A stretch of DNA of 64,000 bases from Paractinoplanes bogorensis (GTDB lineage: Bacteria > Actinomycetota > Actinomycetes > Mycobacteriales > Micromonosporaceae), in NCBI RefSeq assembly GCF_018829635.1, contig NZ_JAHKKG010000004.1, positions 310,001-374,000 on the forward strand. The letters run 5' to 3'. Positions 46,646 to 54,226 of this stretch are shown here, in pieces. The notes below the pieces were generated by a model, which did not search any database, had not been told where the DNA came from, and was given only the letters and a program-made list of their open reading frames with translations. Each line of letters opens with the position of its first letter. Positions within the stretch are counted from its first letter, which is position 1. Position numbers and translations under genes: made by a program.

Positions 46646-46962
46646 GTGATGCGCGTGTGGTTCGGCGGTTCGCTGTGACGCGGGTGTGGATCGGGGGCTC
46701 GCCGTGATGCGCGTGTGGTTCGGCGGTTCGCTGTGACGCGTGTGGATCGGCGGTTCGCCGTGATGCGCGTGTGGTTCGGTGGCTCGTTGTGACGCGGGTG
46801 TGGATCGGCGGTTCGCCGTGATGCGCGTGTGGTTCGGTGGTTCGCTGTGACGCGGGTGTGGATCGGCGGTTCGCCGTGATGCGCGTGTGGTTCGGTGGCT
46901 CGTTGTGACGCGCGTGTGGTTCGGTGGCTCGTTGTGACGCGCGTGTGGATCGGGGGCTCGCC
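46646..46962 (+). repeat. 29-bp tandem array copying the kinase 5' end
   Basis: Eleven abutting units begin at 46646, 46675, 46704, 46733, 46760, 46789, 46818, 46847, 46876, 46905 and 46934. All are 29 bp except the fourth (27 bp). Odd units start GTGATGCGCGTGTGGTTCGG and even ones mostly GTGACGCGGGTGTGGATCGG, so the recent amplification unit was a 58-bp dimer. The eleventh unit is the first 29 nt of the kinase gene. There are no spacers. Confidence 0.95.
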
Positions 46963-47524
46963 GTGTGCCGGCAAGAGCACGGTCGCGGGCCTGGTCGCCG
47001 AGGCGCTCGGTTTGCCGCTCTATTCGTGCGACGACGCGTTCGACCGGCACGTCGCCGAGGGCGGCGGCCCGACCATGCGCAAAGTGACGACGATGCCGGT
47101 CGGTGACCGCCTGTCGCAACCCATCGAGGTGCAGGTCGCGGACGTGCTGCGGCTGGGCGTCGAGGAGTTCCCGATGATCGTCCGCGACCTGCCGGCCTCT
47201 GTCGTCGTCGAGGGTGCCGCCCTGCTCCCGTCACTACTCGCCGCGGCCGGGGTGACCCATGCGGAAGCCGTATGGATCGTTCCGACCGATGCGTTCCAGC
47301 GCCGCCACTACGGCGACCGGCCCTGGGCGCACGAGTTGCTGGCCGGTCTGCCCGCACCGGACGAGGCTTTCGACCGCTGGATGCGCCGCGACGCGACCTT
47401 CGCGACCCGGATCGCCGCGTCGGCGCGTGACCTGGGCTACCACGTCATCACCATCGACGGCACCACCTCGCCCGCCGAGACAGCCGCAGAGGTGCTGCGG
47501 CGCCACTCGCCGACGCGGCAGTAA
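46934..47524 (+). CDS. P-loop kinase-like protein downstream of its own 5'-end repeats
   Basis: A 196-aa NTPase. Walker A (GSPCAGKST) lies at residues 8-16, directly in the part copied by the upstream array. DDAFDRH and a later RDATFATRIA segment fit small-molecule or nucleoside kinases of the AAA_17/AAA_33 type. GTG 46934 is supported because it is the last of the repeated starts and the only one not closed after ten codons (TGTGCC replaces the stop). No separate Shine-Dalgarno is seen. The substrate is unknown. Confidence 0.82.
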   Translation: MTRVWIGGSPCAGKSTVAGLVAEALGLPLYSCDDAFDRHVAEGGGPTMRKVTTMPVGDRLSQPIEVQVADVLRLGVEEFPMIVRDLPASVVVEGAALLPSLLAAAGVTHAEAVWIVPTDAFQRRHYGDRPWAHELLAGLPAPDEAFDRWMRRDATFATRIAASARDLGYHVITIDGTTSPAETAAEVLRRHSPTRQ

Positions 47525-47529
47525 CCGAC

Positions 47530-47808
47530 GCAGCCGACCCCAACAGCATCGCGTCCGACGCCTGCAGCACCATCGCGCCCGACGCCTGCAGCACCATCGC
47601 GGCCGACCCAGCAGCAGCGTCGCGTCCGACGCCTGCAGCACCATCGCGGCTGACTCCAGCAGCGGCGTTGCGGTTGACCCCAGCAGTGGCGTTGCGGTTG
47701 ACCCCAGCAGTGGCGTTGCGGTCGACTCCAGCAGCAGCGACGCGGCCGATCCCAGCGGCAGCCGACTGCAGCAGCAGCGACGCAGTCGACTGCGGCAGCA
47801 GCTACGCA
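47530..47808 (+). repeat. 24-bp tandem repeat array after the kinase stop
   Basis: About eleven degenerate 24-bp units begin 6 nt after the stop. Two subtypes are seen: GCGTCCGACGCCTGCAGCAC-type (47551, 47575, 47622) and GCGGTTGACCCCAGCAGTGG-type (47646-47741). One unit is 23 bp and one is enlarged. Because 24 is divisible by 3, the later units would read as an 8-residue Val-Asp-Pro-Ser-Ser-Gly-Val-Ala repeat, but no start or ribosome site supports translation. Confidence 0.85.
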
Positions 47809-47847
47809 GAGCCGCATGACTCACCGCAACGCGGGTAACCGCCAGCT

Positions 47848-48042
47848 ATGACTCATACGCCGAACGCGGGAGCCGGCTCGGACCAGTGGATCACCGGCGC
47901 CCCGGAAACCGACGAGTTCCCCACTGATGCGCCGCCCACCGCCGATACGCCCGCCGCCGGCAGCAGCAACAAGGGCATCAACGAGCATCGCGCGAACCGC
48001 AACGAGGGCGACGACGAATCCGAGCAGGAACCCCCGGACTAG
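47848..48042 (+). CDS. Small acidic disordered protein
   Basis: A 64-aa protein starting MTHTPNAGAGSDQWITGAPE and ending in an Asn/Glu/Asp-rich tail (NEGDDESEQEPPD). It is predicted to be disordered. No clear Shine-Dalgarno or -10 is visible. It stands isolated between two repeat arrays. Reading-frame composition is coding-like, but the family is unknown. Confidence 0.5.
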   Translation: MTHTPNAGAGSDQWITGAPETDEFPTDAPPTADTPAAGSSNKGINEHRANRNEGDDESEQEPPD

Positions 48043-48104
48043 CTGCGGGGCGGGGCAATCGGAACCGGAAAACTGTCGGAGCCTCGCGCGGCGTCGCCGT
48101 GCTG

Positions 48105-48620
48105 GCGTAAGCGGGAGCCGAGAGTATCCCCCTTGCTGAGCGTGAGCGGGGAGTGTCCCCCTTGCTCAGCGTGAGCGGGAGCGGGAGCGTCCCCCTTGCT
48201 GAGCGGGAGCGGGGAGTGTCTCCCTTGCCGAGTGGGAGCCGGGAGCCGGGAGCGTCGTCCCGTGCCGGTGCCAGCGCAGCAATGCGCGTCGTCTCCGGAT
48301 GGTGCCGGCGGTGCCGTCCCCGCGTCGGCGTGAGCGAGCATCGTCGCCGTGGCTGGAGTGAGCGGGAGTGGCGTCCCTGCGCCGTCATGAGCGAGCATCG
48401 TCGCCGTGGCGGGCGTGAGTGAGTGAGCGGGAGTGTCGTCGTTTCGCCGGGCGTGAGCGGGAGTGTCGTCGCGTTGCCGGGCGTGAGCGAGAGTGTCGTC
48501 GCCTTGCCGGCGTGGGCGGGAATGGCGTTCCCTTGCCGCGTCGAGCGGCGCCAGAGTGTCGTCCCCGTGCCTGTGTCAGCGGAGCGATGCGCGTCGTCTC
48601 AGCGGGAACCGGGAGCGTCG
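48105..48620 (+). repeat. Degenerate ~30-bp repeat array extending from the end of the 154-aa gene
   Basis: The best units (48423-48452, 48453-48482, 48483-48511) are GTGAGCGGGAGTGTCGTCGC-like with 29-30 bp spacing; weaker units continue to 48105. The end unit holds the stop and last codons of the minus-strand gene at 48599 (GGGAGCGTCGTCCCC in plus orientation). A 38-bp block at about 48260-48297 recurs at about 48565-48602. The array thus appears to have grown from that gene's 3' end. Confidence 0.75.
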
Positions 48621-49063
48621 TCCCCGTAGCGGAACCAGCCGTGCCCCGGCGTGTCCTCGGGCTCGCGCCGATATCGCGGCTCGGCGAACGGCAGCACCAC
48701 CTGCTGCCCGGCGATGTGTACGGTCGCGGGCTGAGCGACCGCGTGCCACTCACACGCCCACACCTGGCCGAGCACTAGAACCGGTGGTTGCGCGGCGTCC
48801 TGCAGTTCCACCCGGGGAGCGGTTCCGTCAGCAGGAAGTTCCCCGTACAACAGCCACCAAGCCGCACCACCCCAGTCGCCGCCACGTGACTGGGGTTGCC
48901 GCGAACCGGTCCAGGCCACCCACTCGTCCTCGCCGGGCACGTGTCTTCCCGCGGCCTCGTCGTGGCGCTGCGCGTCGTTGATCTCGCGCCAGAAACCGTC
49001 CTCACGCCACTGGAGCCACCAGCCCGAGCCCGGCAGCTCGAGCTCCCGCACGACCGGGTTCAC
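48599..49063 (-). CDS. Hypothetical Trp-rich protein, last gene of the pknG operon
   Basis: A 154-aa protein that I do not recognise. It has many Trp residues (GSGWWLQWRED, WVAWTGSR, GGAAWWLLYGELP) and is soluble. GTG 49063 lies 28 nt after the FHA gene stop on the same strand, so it is probably part of the same operon. Its last codons merge into the downstream repeat array, so its C-terminus (GDDAPGSR) may vary between strains. Confidence 0.7.
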   Translation of the reverse strand: MNPVVRELELPGSGWWLQWREDGFWREINDAQRHDEAAGRHVPGEDEWVAWTGSRQPQSRGGDWGGAAWWLLYGELPADGTAPRVELQDAAQPPVLVLGQVWACEWHAVAQPATVHIAGQQVVLPFAEPRYRREPEDTPGHGWFRYGDDAPGSR

Positions 49064-49091
49064 GAGGCCGGGCCCATAAGGTGTGAAACGC

Positions 49092-49757
49092 TCAAGAGGC
49101 CGGAGCGTGCAACGTCAGCGTGGTCCAAGCGCCCACGTGAACCCGGTCCCCGTCGGTGAGCGCCCGCGACTGCCCAGCAGTCAGAGGTGACTCCTCCTCG
49201 TTGACGTAGGTCCCGTTGGTCGAGCCCACGTCGGAGACCAACCACACCCCGTCGACGCTCAGGGTCAGCAACGCGTGCGAGTGCGACACCCCGGGGTCGT
49301 CGTCGGACAGGTCGATCTCCGGGTTGGTGCCCTTCGAGTTGCTCTTGCGGCCGATCCGGACCTGCGGCGGGGGCAGCGGGACCGTACGGCCCAAGGCTCC
49401 CTCGGGGAACTCGATGCCGTCGATCGCGTTCTCCTCGAAGTACGCGCGATCCGGCGCGATCGACACCGTCCAGCCCGCCGCGGGCGAAGCCTCGGCCGGC
49501 GGCACCAGGGCCGGCACCCGGCCGGTGCTGTGGTCGTAGCCGCAGTCCTCGCAGAAGCGACTGGTCCCGGCCCGGGGCGTACCGCAATTAGGGCACGGTT
49601 CGGCGGCGGAGGTGGGGGCCGCGGCGGTCGGGGCGGGGGCCGGCGTGGGGGAGACGAGGGTAACGGCCTCGGTCACCCCGTCGATCTTGGCGCCGCACGT
49701 GTCGCAGAAGTCGCTCTCCTCCGACACATGACCCTTGGGGCAGGCGTACGTCGTCAC
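49092..49757 (-). CDS. Zinc-ribbon FHA-domain protein
   Basis: A 221-aa phosphothreonine reader. Two zinc ribbons lie at the N-terminus (CPKGHVSEESDFCDTCG, and a second CPNC...CEDC pair near residues 54-72). The C-terminal FHA domain carries RIGR, GVSHSHALL and the SDVGSTNGTYVN signature. It should bind Thr-phosphorylated partners, probably products of the PknG-like kinase in the same operon. The GTG start overlaps the VWA-gene stop (GTGA). Confidence 0.93.
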   Translation of the reverse strand: MTTYACPKGHVSEESDFCDTCGAKIDGVTEAVTLVSPTPAPAPTAAAPTSAAEPCPNCGTPRAGTSRFCEDCGYDHSTGRVPALVPPAEASPAAGWTVSIAPDRAYFEENAIDGIEFPEGALGRTVPLPPPQVRIGRKSNSKGTNPEIDLSDDDPGVSHSHALLTLSVDGVWLVSDVGSTNGTYVNEEESPLTAGQSRALTDGDRVHVGAWTTLTLHAPAS

Positions 49758-51019
49758 TGGCCGCGCCCCACCCGCACGGTCTTCGTCGACCGGGTGTCCA
49801 GCGCCATCTCGTCCGCCGCCGCCACCTTGCGCCGCAGCCGCACCGTGCCGGTCGCCGCGTCCTCGATGTCGACCACCGTGGCCAGCAGTTCGGACGTCGC
49901 CTTGTTGCCGCTCTCGTGGGCCAGCTTGGCCGCCCGCCCGAACTTCATCGTCGCCGTGTGGTCGTCGCCCGCCTTGCGCGCCTCGATGCCCGCCTGGATC
50001 GCCTCGGCCAGCTCGGCCTGCCCGGTGTAGTGGGCCACCTGCCGGTTGATCCGGGTCGACAGCGCCGCGTCGTCCGTCCACACCGCTCGCACTAGGGACT
50101 GCGCGTGCACCGTGTCGCCCTCCACGATCGACACTCGCGCCGCCAGCATCTCGTCGCCGGACGCGCCCGGCGGCACGTCGATGCAGACGTGGTAGTCGCG
50201 GCTCTCCGCACCCCACGCGCCCAGGGGGTAGCGCCCGGCCCGGGCCCCGTCGGCCACCCGCTTGCCGGTCAGGTCGGCCACCTGCGGTTCCACCTGCTTG
50301 ACGAAGCGCACCGTCGCGTTGACCGGTGTCCACACCTTGAGCTGCACGTCGGCCGTCGTCTTGCCCATCGCGGCCGTCATCATCTGCTCGAACGCCGCGG
50401 TCAGGTCGGCCGGGCTGGCCACGATGTCGACCGTGCCCAGCATCGCGTCGGCGATCTTGCGGAGCTCGGACACCTTCCAGTTGGTGCCCACGCCGCGGCT
50501 GTCGACCGTGAACCGGCCGGCGATCGAGTCGAGGACGCTTTCGAGGTAGCCCTGCCGCTCGCCGTTGTCGCCGTCGGTCAGCATGATCGCGTGGGCGATG
50601 TCGCCCGGCCGCTGCGCGAACAGCTGGGCCGCCAGCAGCAGCCACGCGCCCATGGCGGTGCCGCCGCTGGCGTGCAGCCGGTCGATCGCCCAGGTGGCCT
50701 CGGCCCGGGTCTGCGCCGTGGCCACCGCGAGCTCGCCGGGGGCCGGATAGAGCTGCTGGGCCGTGCCGACGCCGGCGATCAGCGCGAAGTGCACGCCGTC
50801 GTCGATGCAGGCGACCGCGGCCTTCGCGGCCTGCCGGGCGGCGGCGATGCGCCCCTCGGCCTGCATCGAGCCGGACGCGTCGACGATGATGACCTCGGTG
50901 GCGCCCCCGGTGCGCACGCCCGTGGCGCTGCCCGACGACGTGACGGTGACGATCGCGTTGACCTCGGTCGCCCCGAGGGCGAGGTACTCGTTCTGGAAGG
51001 CCTCGGCGGTGTACGTCAT
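49754..51019 (-). CDS. VWA-domain protein
   Basis: A 421-aa cytosolic protein. After about 38 residues a von Willebrand A domain begins with EVIIVDASGSM, an intact DxSxS metal-ion adhesion site, and continues with HASGGTAMGAW and AIMLTDGDNGE. The C-terminal half is beta-rich then helical. Such proteins act as metal-dependent scaffolds. Both ends overlap neighbours by four bases, so it is made with the phosphatase and the FHA protein. Confidence 0.92.
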   Translation of the reverse strand: MTYTAEAFQNEYLALGATEVNAIVTVTSSGSATGVRTGGATEVIIVDASGSMQAEGRIAAARQAAKAAVACIDDGVHFALIAGVGTAQQLYPAPGELAVATAQTRAEATWAIDRLHASGGTAMGAWLLLAAQLFAQRPGDIAHAIMLTDGDNGERQGYLESVLDSIAGRFTVDSRGVGTNWKVSELRKIADAMLGTVDIVASPADLTAAFEQMMTAAMGKTTADVQLKVWTPVNATVRFVKQVEPQVADLTGKRVADGARAGRYPLGAWGAESRDYHVCIDVPPGASGDEMLAARVSIVEGDTVHAQSLVRAVWTDDAALSTRINRQVAHYTGQAELAEAIQAGIEARKAGDDHTATMKFGRAAKLAHESGNKATSELLATVVDIEDAATGTVRLRRKVAAADEMALDTRSTKTVRVGRGQ

Positions 51020-51975
51020 TCCTGTGCTCCCCCAAGCGGCGTGATCGGTACAAGAGCCACGGTGATGTTGTCGGCGCCCCCGGCGGTGTTCGCGTAGTCG
51101 GCGAGCCACCGGGCCGCGGAGATCAGAGTGCCCTGCTCGCGCAACCCCTCGCGGACCGCCGCGGCGAACGCGCCCGGGTCGGTCAGGTAGTTCCACAGCC
51201 CGTCGCTGCACAGCACGAGATGGCCGGGGTCGCCGACGACGAATTCCGCCGTACGCGGTGTGACCGTCCCCGCGTCGGCCCCGAGCCAGGCCGTGATCGC
51301 GTGGGCCTTCGGGTCGCGCATCGCCGTCTCCGGGTCGGCGCCCAGGGCGATCACGTGGGTCGCCCACGAGTCGTCCTCGGTGAGCTGCTCGGCCACGCCC
51401 TCCTCGGGCACCCAGTAGGCCCGGCTGTCCCCGATCCAGCCGACCGTCACCGCGTCGCCGCGGACGGTCGCCGAGACGATCGTGCACGCCGGGTTGGAGG
51501 CCTGGCGGCGCGGGTCGCCCTCGGCGGCCAGCTTGGCCACCGCGACCTGCGCCGAGCCGATGGCCGCGGCCAGGTCACCGCCCTCGCCGAGCAGGGCGCC
51601 GGCCGCCGTCACCGCGGTCAGCGAGGCCACGTCGGGGTCGAACGACGACGACACCCCGTCACTGATGATCACGTCGACGTCGGGGCCGCGGGTGGCCAGC
51701 CACATCGCGTCCTCGTTGCGATGGTGCCGCAGCCCGCGGTCGGTCACCGCGGCGGCCACCTCGCCGCAGTCGGTCTCCAGGTGGTCGCGTTCCCGTCCGG
51801 CCAGCATCCCGCAATTCTCGCAGTACCCGTCCTCGCCGATGCTCCCCGGTGTCCCGCAGTGCGGACAGGCGGGCCCGGCGTCGGCCGACGGGTTCAGCGA
51901 CCGTCCGCAGCTCTCGCAGAAGGCCGCTCCGGCGGCGCGCTCATCGGCGCACGCGGCGCAGTCGGTGGTGGTCAT
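51016..51975 (-). CDS. PP2C-type Ser/Thr phosphatase with zinc ribbons
   Basis: A 319-aa phosphatase. An N-terminal double zinc ribbon (CAACADERAAGAAFCESCG, then CPHCG...CENCG) precedes a PP2C domain from about residue 70. Metal-site features are RNEDAM, ISDGVSSS, LCSDGLWNYL and GGADNITV. The usual DGMGG reads DGVSS, but the Asp is kept. It probably reverses PknG-type phosphorylation. It begins 61 nt after the pknG stop, and its own stop overlaps the VWA start. Confidence 0.93.
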   Translation of the reverse strand: MTTTDCAACADERAAGAAFCESCGRSLNPSADAGPACPHCGTPGSIGEDGYCENCGMLAGRERDHLETDCGEVAAAVTDRGLRHHRNEDAMWLATRGPDVDVIISDGVSSSFDPDVASLTAVTAAGALLGEGGDLAAAIGSAQVAVAKLAAEGDPRRQASNPACTIVSATVRGDAVTVGWIGDSRAYWVPEEGVAEQLTEDDSWATHVIALGADPETAMRDPKAHAITAWLGADAGTVTPRTAEFVVGDPGHLVLCSDGLWNYLTDPGAFAAAVREGLREQGTLISAARWLADYANTAGGADNITVALVPITPLGGAQE

Positions 51976-52036
51976 CGAGCCTCGCTGTCACAGGTGGTGC
52001 CGGTGTCGGGGGACCAAGTATGGGCCTCGCGGGCCG

Positions 52037-54226
52037 TCATGTCCTGGTCCGGGGTCGCGACGCGTTCGCCTGATCGACGAGCCGGATCTTCTCGGCCCCG
52101 TGGGCGGCATGAGCCATTTCCCGGTACGCCTGCTCCAGCGCGAACCGGATGTCGCGTTCCCGGATGCTCCCGCTGCGGGCCGAGCCGAGCACGGCCGCGG
52201 GCAGCGTGGTCCCACCCGCGACGTTGCGCAGCGCCTGCTCGAGCAGCTCGGCCCGGAGCGCCGCGAGCTGGGCCGCCTCCACCTCGAGCCGCTCGATCAG
52301 GGCCGCCGCGGCCGCCAGCGAGTCGACGTCGGGGGCGGCCGACGGGTGCGCCTGCACCAGGGCCCGCACCGCCCCGACCTGCGAGCTGCGGAAGGCCGAC
52401 GAGGTGCCGGGCACCCGGTTGTACGCCTCCACGGCCCCGTTGCGGTCGCCGGAGCGCAGCCGGCAGCGGGCCAGCCCGGCCGCCGCCGCCGTGTAGGCCG
52501 GGTCGGTGCGCGACACCACGTCGTAGTAGCCGCCGGCCGCCGGGTCACCGGCCAGTTCGAGGGTGAGGCCCAGGGCCAGCTGGGGCGCCAGTTCACCCGG
52601 CAGCGCCGAGTAGACCGCGTCGAAGCGCTGCAGGGCCGTCGGGTGGTCGCCCTGGGCCAGCCGCAGGAGACCGTCGTACCAGGCCACCCGCCAGTCGGCG
52701 CCCTCGGTGGCGAACAGCCGGTCGCACGCCTCGCGGGCCTCGCCGAACTCGCTGGTGCGGGCGGCCATGTCGATCCGGGCCCGCACCGCGCGCAGCCGCA
52801 CCTCGATCGTGTCGGCCGGCGCCGAGCGCAGCAGTGTCAGCACCTCGGACGGCTCGGTCACGGTCACCGAGGCCAGGAACGCGGCCGCCGGGTCGGTCAG
52901 GTCGATCAGCGGGGTCGGCAGGTCCTGCCAGCGGGGTGTCTCGGCCCGCGGATCGGTGCGCATCTCGCCGGTGAACAGCCGGGACGTGGCCGGGCGGGGC
53001 GTGCCGTCGGTGGCCAGCACCTGCCGCAGCACGCCCATCATCTGCTCGGCCATCTCGGCCGAGTCGACGAACCGTTCCACCGGGTTCTTGCGGGTGGCCC
53101 GGTCGAGCAGGCGGTAGAACGACTCGAACCGCTGATAGACCTCGAACTCGCCGCGATCGGGCAGGCTGTCGGCGAACGTGCTCTGGTAACCGCGGAAATC
53201 GGTGGTGAGCACTGCCAGCGTACGGCCGATGGTGAAAAGGTCGGAGGCGATGGACGGGCCCAGCGTGGCCATCTCGGGCGCCTGGTAGCCGACCGTGCCG
53301 TAGAGCGCGGCGTCGTGGTCGTCGATGTGCACGACGCCACCGAGGTCGATCAGCTTCATCTGGTCGGCGACCTGGATGACGTTGTCCGGCTTGAAGTCGC
53401 AGTAGATCAGTCCGCGGTCGTGCAGGTAGCCGAACGCGGGCATGATCTCGAGGACGTACGCCAGGGCCAGGTCGACCGGCAGCGGGTCGGTCACGTCGCC
53501 CGCCGCCGCGCGCCGCTTCTTGAGGATGTCCTTGAGCGACTCGCCGCCGACGTACTCCATGACGATGTAGCCGGCGCCGTCGTGCTCGACGAAGTTGTAG
53601 ATCTTGACGATGTTCGGGTGCTCGACCTCGGCCAGGAACCGCCGCTCGGCCACGGCCGCGGCCAGCGCGTCCTCGTCGCCCGAGTTGAGCAGGCCCTTGA
53701 GCACCACCCAGCGGTCCGAGACGTTCTTGTCGACGGCCAGATAGATCCAGCCCAGACCGCCGTGGGCGAGCGCCCCGACCACCTCGTACTGCCCGCCGAT
53801 CAGGTCGCCCTTGACCAGCTTGGGGGTGAAGTTGAAGGCCTCGCCGCAGGCCGGGCAGAAGCCGGAGGTGCGACCCTCGCGGTCACCCCGGGACCGGCCG
53901 ACCTGGTTGCCGCACTTGGCGCAGTACCGCTTCGACTCGGGCACCTCGGCCCGGGTCATCACGGCGGTCGACGGGTCGGCCTGGGTGATCGGCGCGATGT
54001 CGACCAGGCCCCCGCCGAACCGCCGGCGCGACGATCCGGTGCGTGAGCTGCCGGTGCGAGCCGATCCGGCCGTACGGGTGGAGAGCGCGCTCGTCCGGGT
54101 CGAGGGCCCGGTGGGGGTGGTGACCTCACGCGGCCGGGGGGCGGCGGCACCCGCTCGCGGCGCCAGACCGCAGGTGTCGCAGTACCCGTCCTCGATCGTC
54201 CCCGGGCAGTTACGTTCGCACTTCAT
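52037..54226 (-). CDS. pknG: PknG-like Ser/Thr protein kinase
   Basis: A 729-aa cytosolic kinase. It has an extra N-terminal zinc ribbon (MKCERNCPG...CDTCG), an Arg/Thr-rich linker, a rubredoxin-like pair (CAKCG and CPACG, about residues 95-125), a kinase domain (about 145-400) and a TPR region (about 430-729). As in PknG, the catalytic loop lacks the HRD Arg (YCDFKPDN) and DFG reads DLG. Mycobacterial PknG senses amino acids through GlnH/GlnX and controls the TCA cycle. ATG 54226 overlaps the previous stop. Confidence 0.95.
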   Translation of the reverse strand: MKCERNCPGTIEDGYCDTCGLAPRAGAAAPRPREVTTPTGPSTRTSALSTRTAGSARTGSSRTGSSRRRFGGGLVDIAPITQADPSTAVMTRAEVPESKRYCAKCGNQVGRSRGDREGRTSGFCPACGEAFNFTPKLVKGDLIGGQYEVVGALAHGGLGWIYLAVDKNVSDRWVVLKGLLNSGDEDALAAAVAERRFLAEVEHPNIVKIYNFVEHDGAGYIVMEYVGGESLKDILKKRRAAAGDVTDPLPVDLALAYVLEIMPAFGYLHDRGLIYCDFKPDNVIQVADQMKLIDLGGVVHIDDHDAALYGTVGYQAPEMATLGPSIASDLFTIGRTLAVLTTDFRGYQSTFADSLPDRGEFEVYQRFESFYRLLDRATRKNPVERFVDSAEMAEQMMGVLRQVLATDGTPRPATSRLFTGEMRTDPRAETPRWQDLPTPLIDLTDPAAAFLASVTVTEPSEVLTLLRSAPADTIEVRLRAVRARIDMAARTSEFGEAREACDRLFATEGADWRVAWYDGLLRLAQGDHPTALQRFDAVYSALPGELAPQLALGLTLELAGDPAAGGYYDVVSRTDPAYTAAAAGLARCRLRSGDRNGAVEAYNRVPGTSSAFRSSQVGAVRALVQAHPSAAPDVDSLAAAAALIERLEVEAAQLAALRAELLEQALRNVAGGTTLPAAVLGSARSGSIRERDIRFALEQAYREMAHAAHGAEKIRLVDQANASRPRTRT

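Larger units (their letters stand above)
46144..46937 (+). other. Daisy chain of micro-ORFs joined by ATGA/GTGA overlaps
   Basis: Between the SnoaL-like gene and the kinase gene every base lies in small ORFs, and each begins in the stop codon of the previous one. The links are 46144-46308 (54 aa), 46305-46355 and 46352-46402 (16 aa each), 46399-46572 (57 aa) and 46569-46649 (26 aa). Ten-residue ORFs then begin at 46646, 46675 and 46704. A 19-aa ORF spans 46733-46792, and further 10-aa ORFs begin at 46789, 46818, 46847, 46876 and 46905. The last stop overlaps the kinase GTG 46934. The peptides read VMRVWFGGSL or VTRVWIGGSP. The geometry is seen directly; a translational role is inferred. Confidence 0.6.

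Noticed and set aside
46646..46962. CRISPR array (unit length 29 bp)
   Set aside because: Units abut with no spacers, they are gene-derived, and there are no cas genes in the window.
45629..47119. His/Thr/Arg-rich minus-strand frame across the repeats
   Set aside because: It is the reverse reading of the 29-bp and 47-bp repeats and only looks protein-like because the repeats lack stops on that strand.
48043..48598. Protein-coding reading of the ~30-bp array (VSGSVVALPG-like repeat on the plus strand)
   Set aside because: The frame is open only over the best units, has no ribosome site, and breaks in the weaker units.
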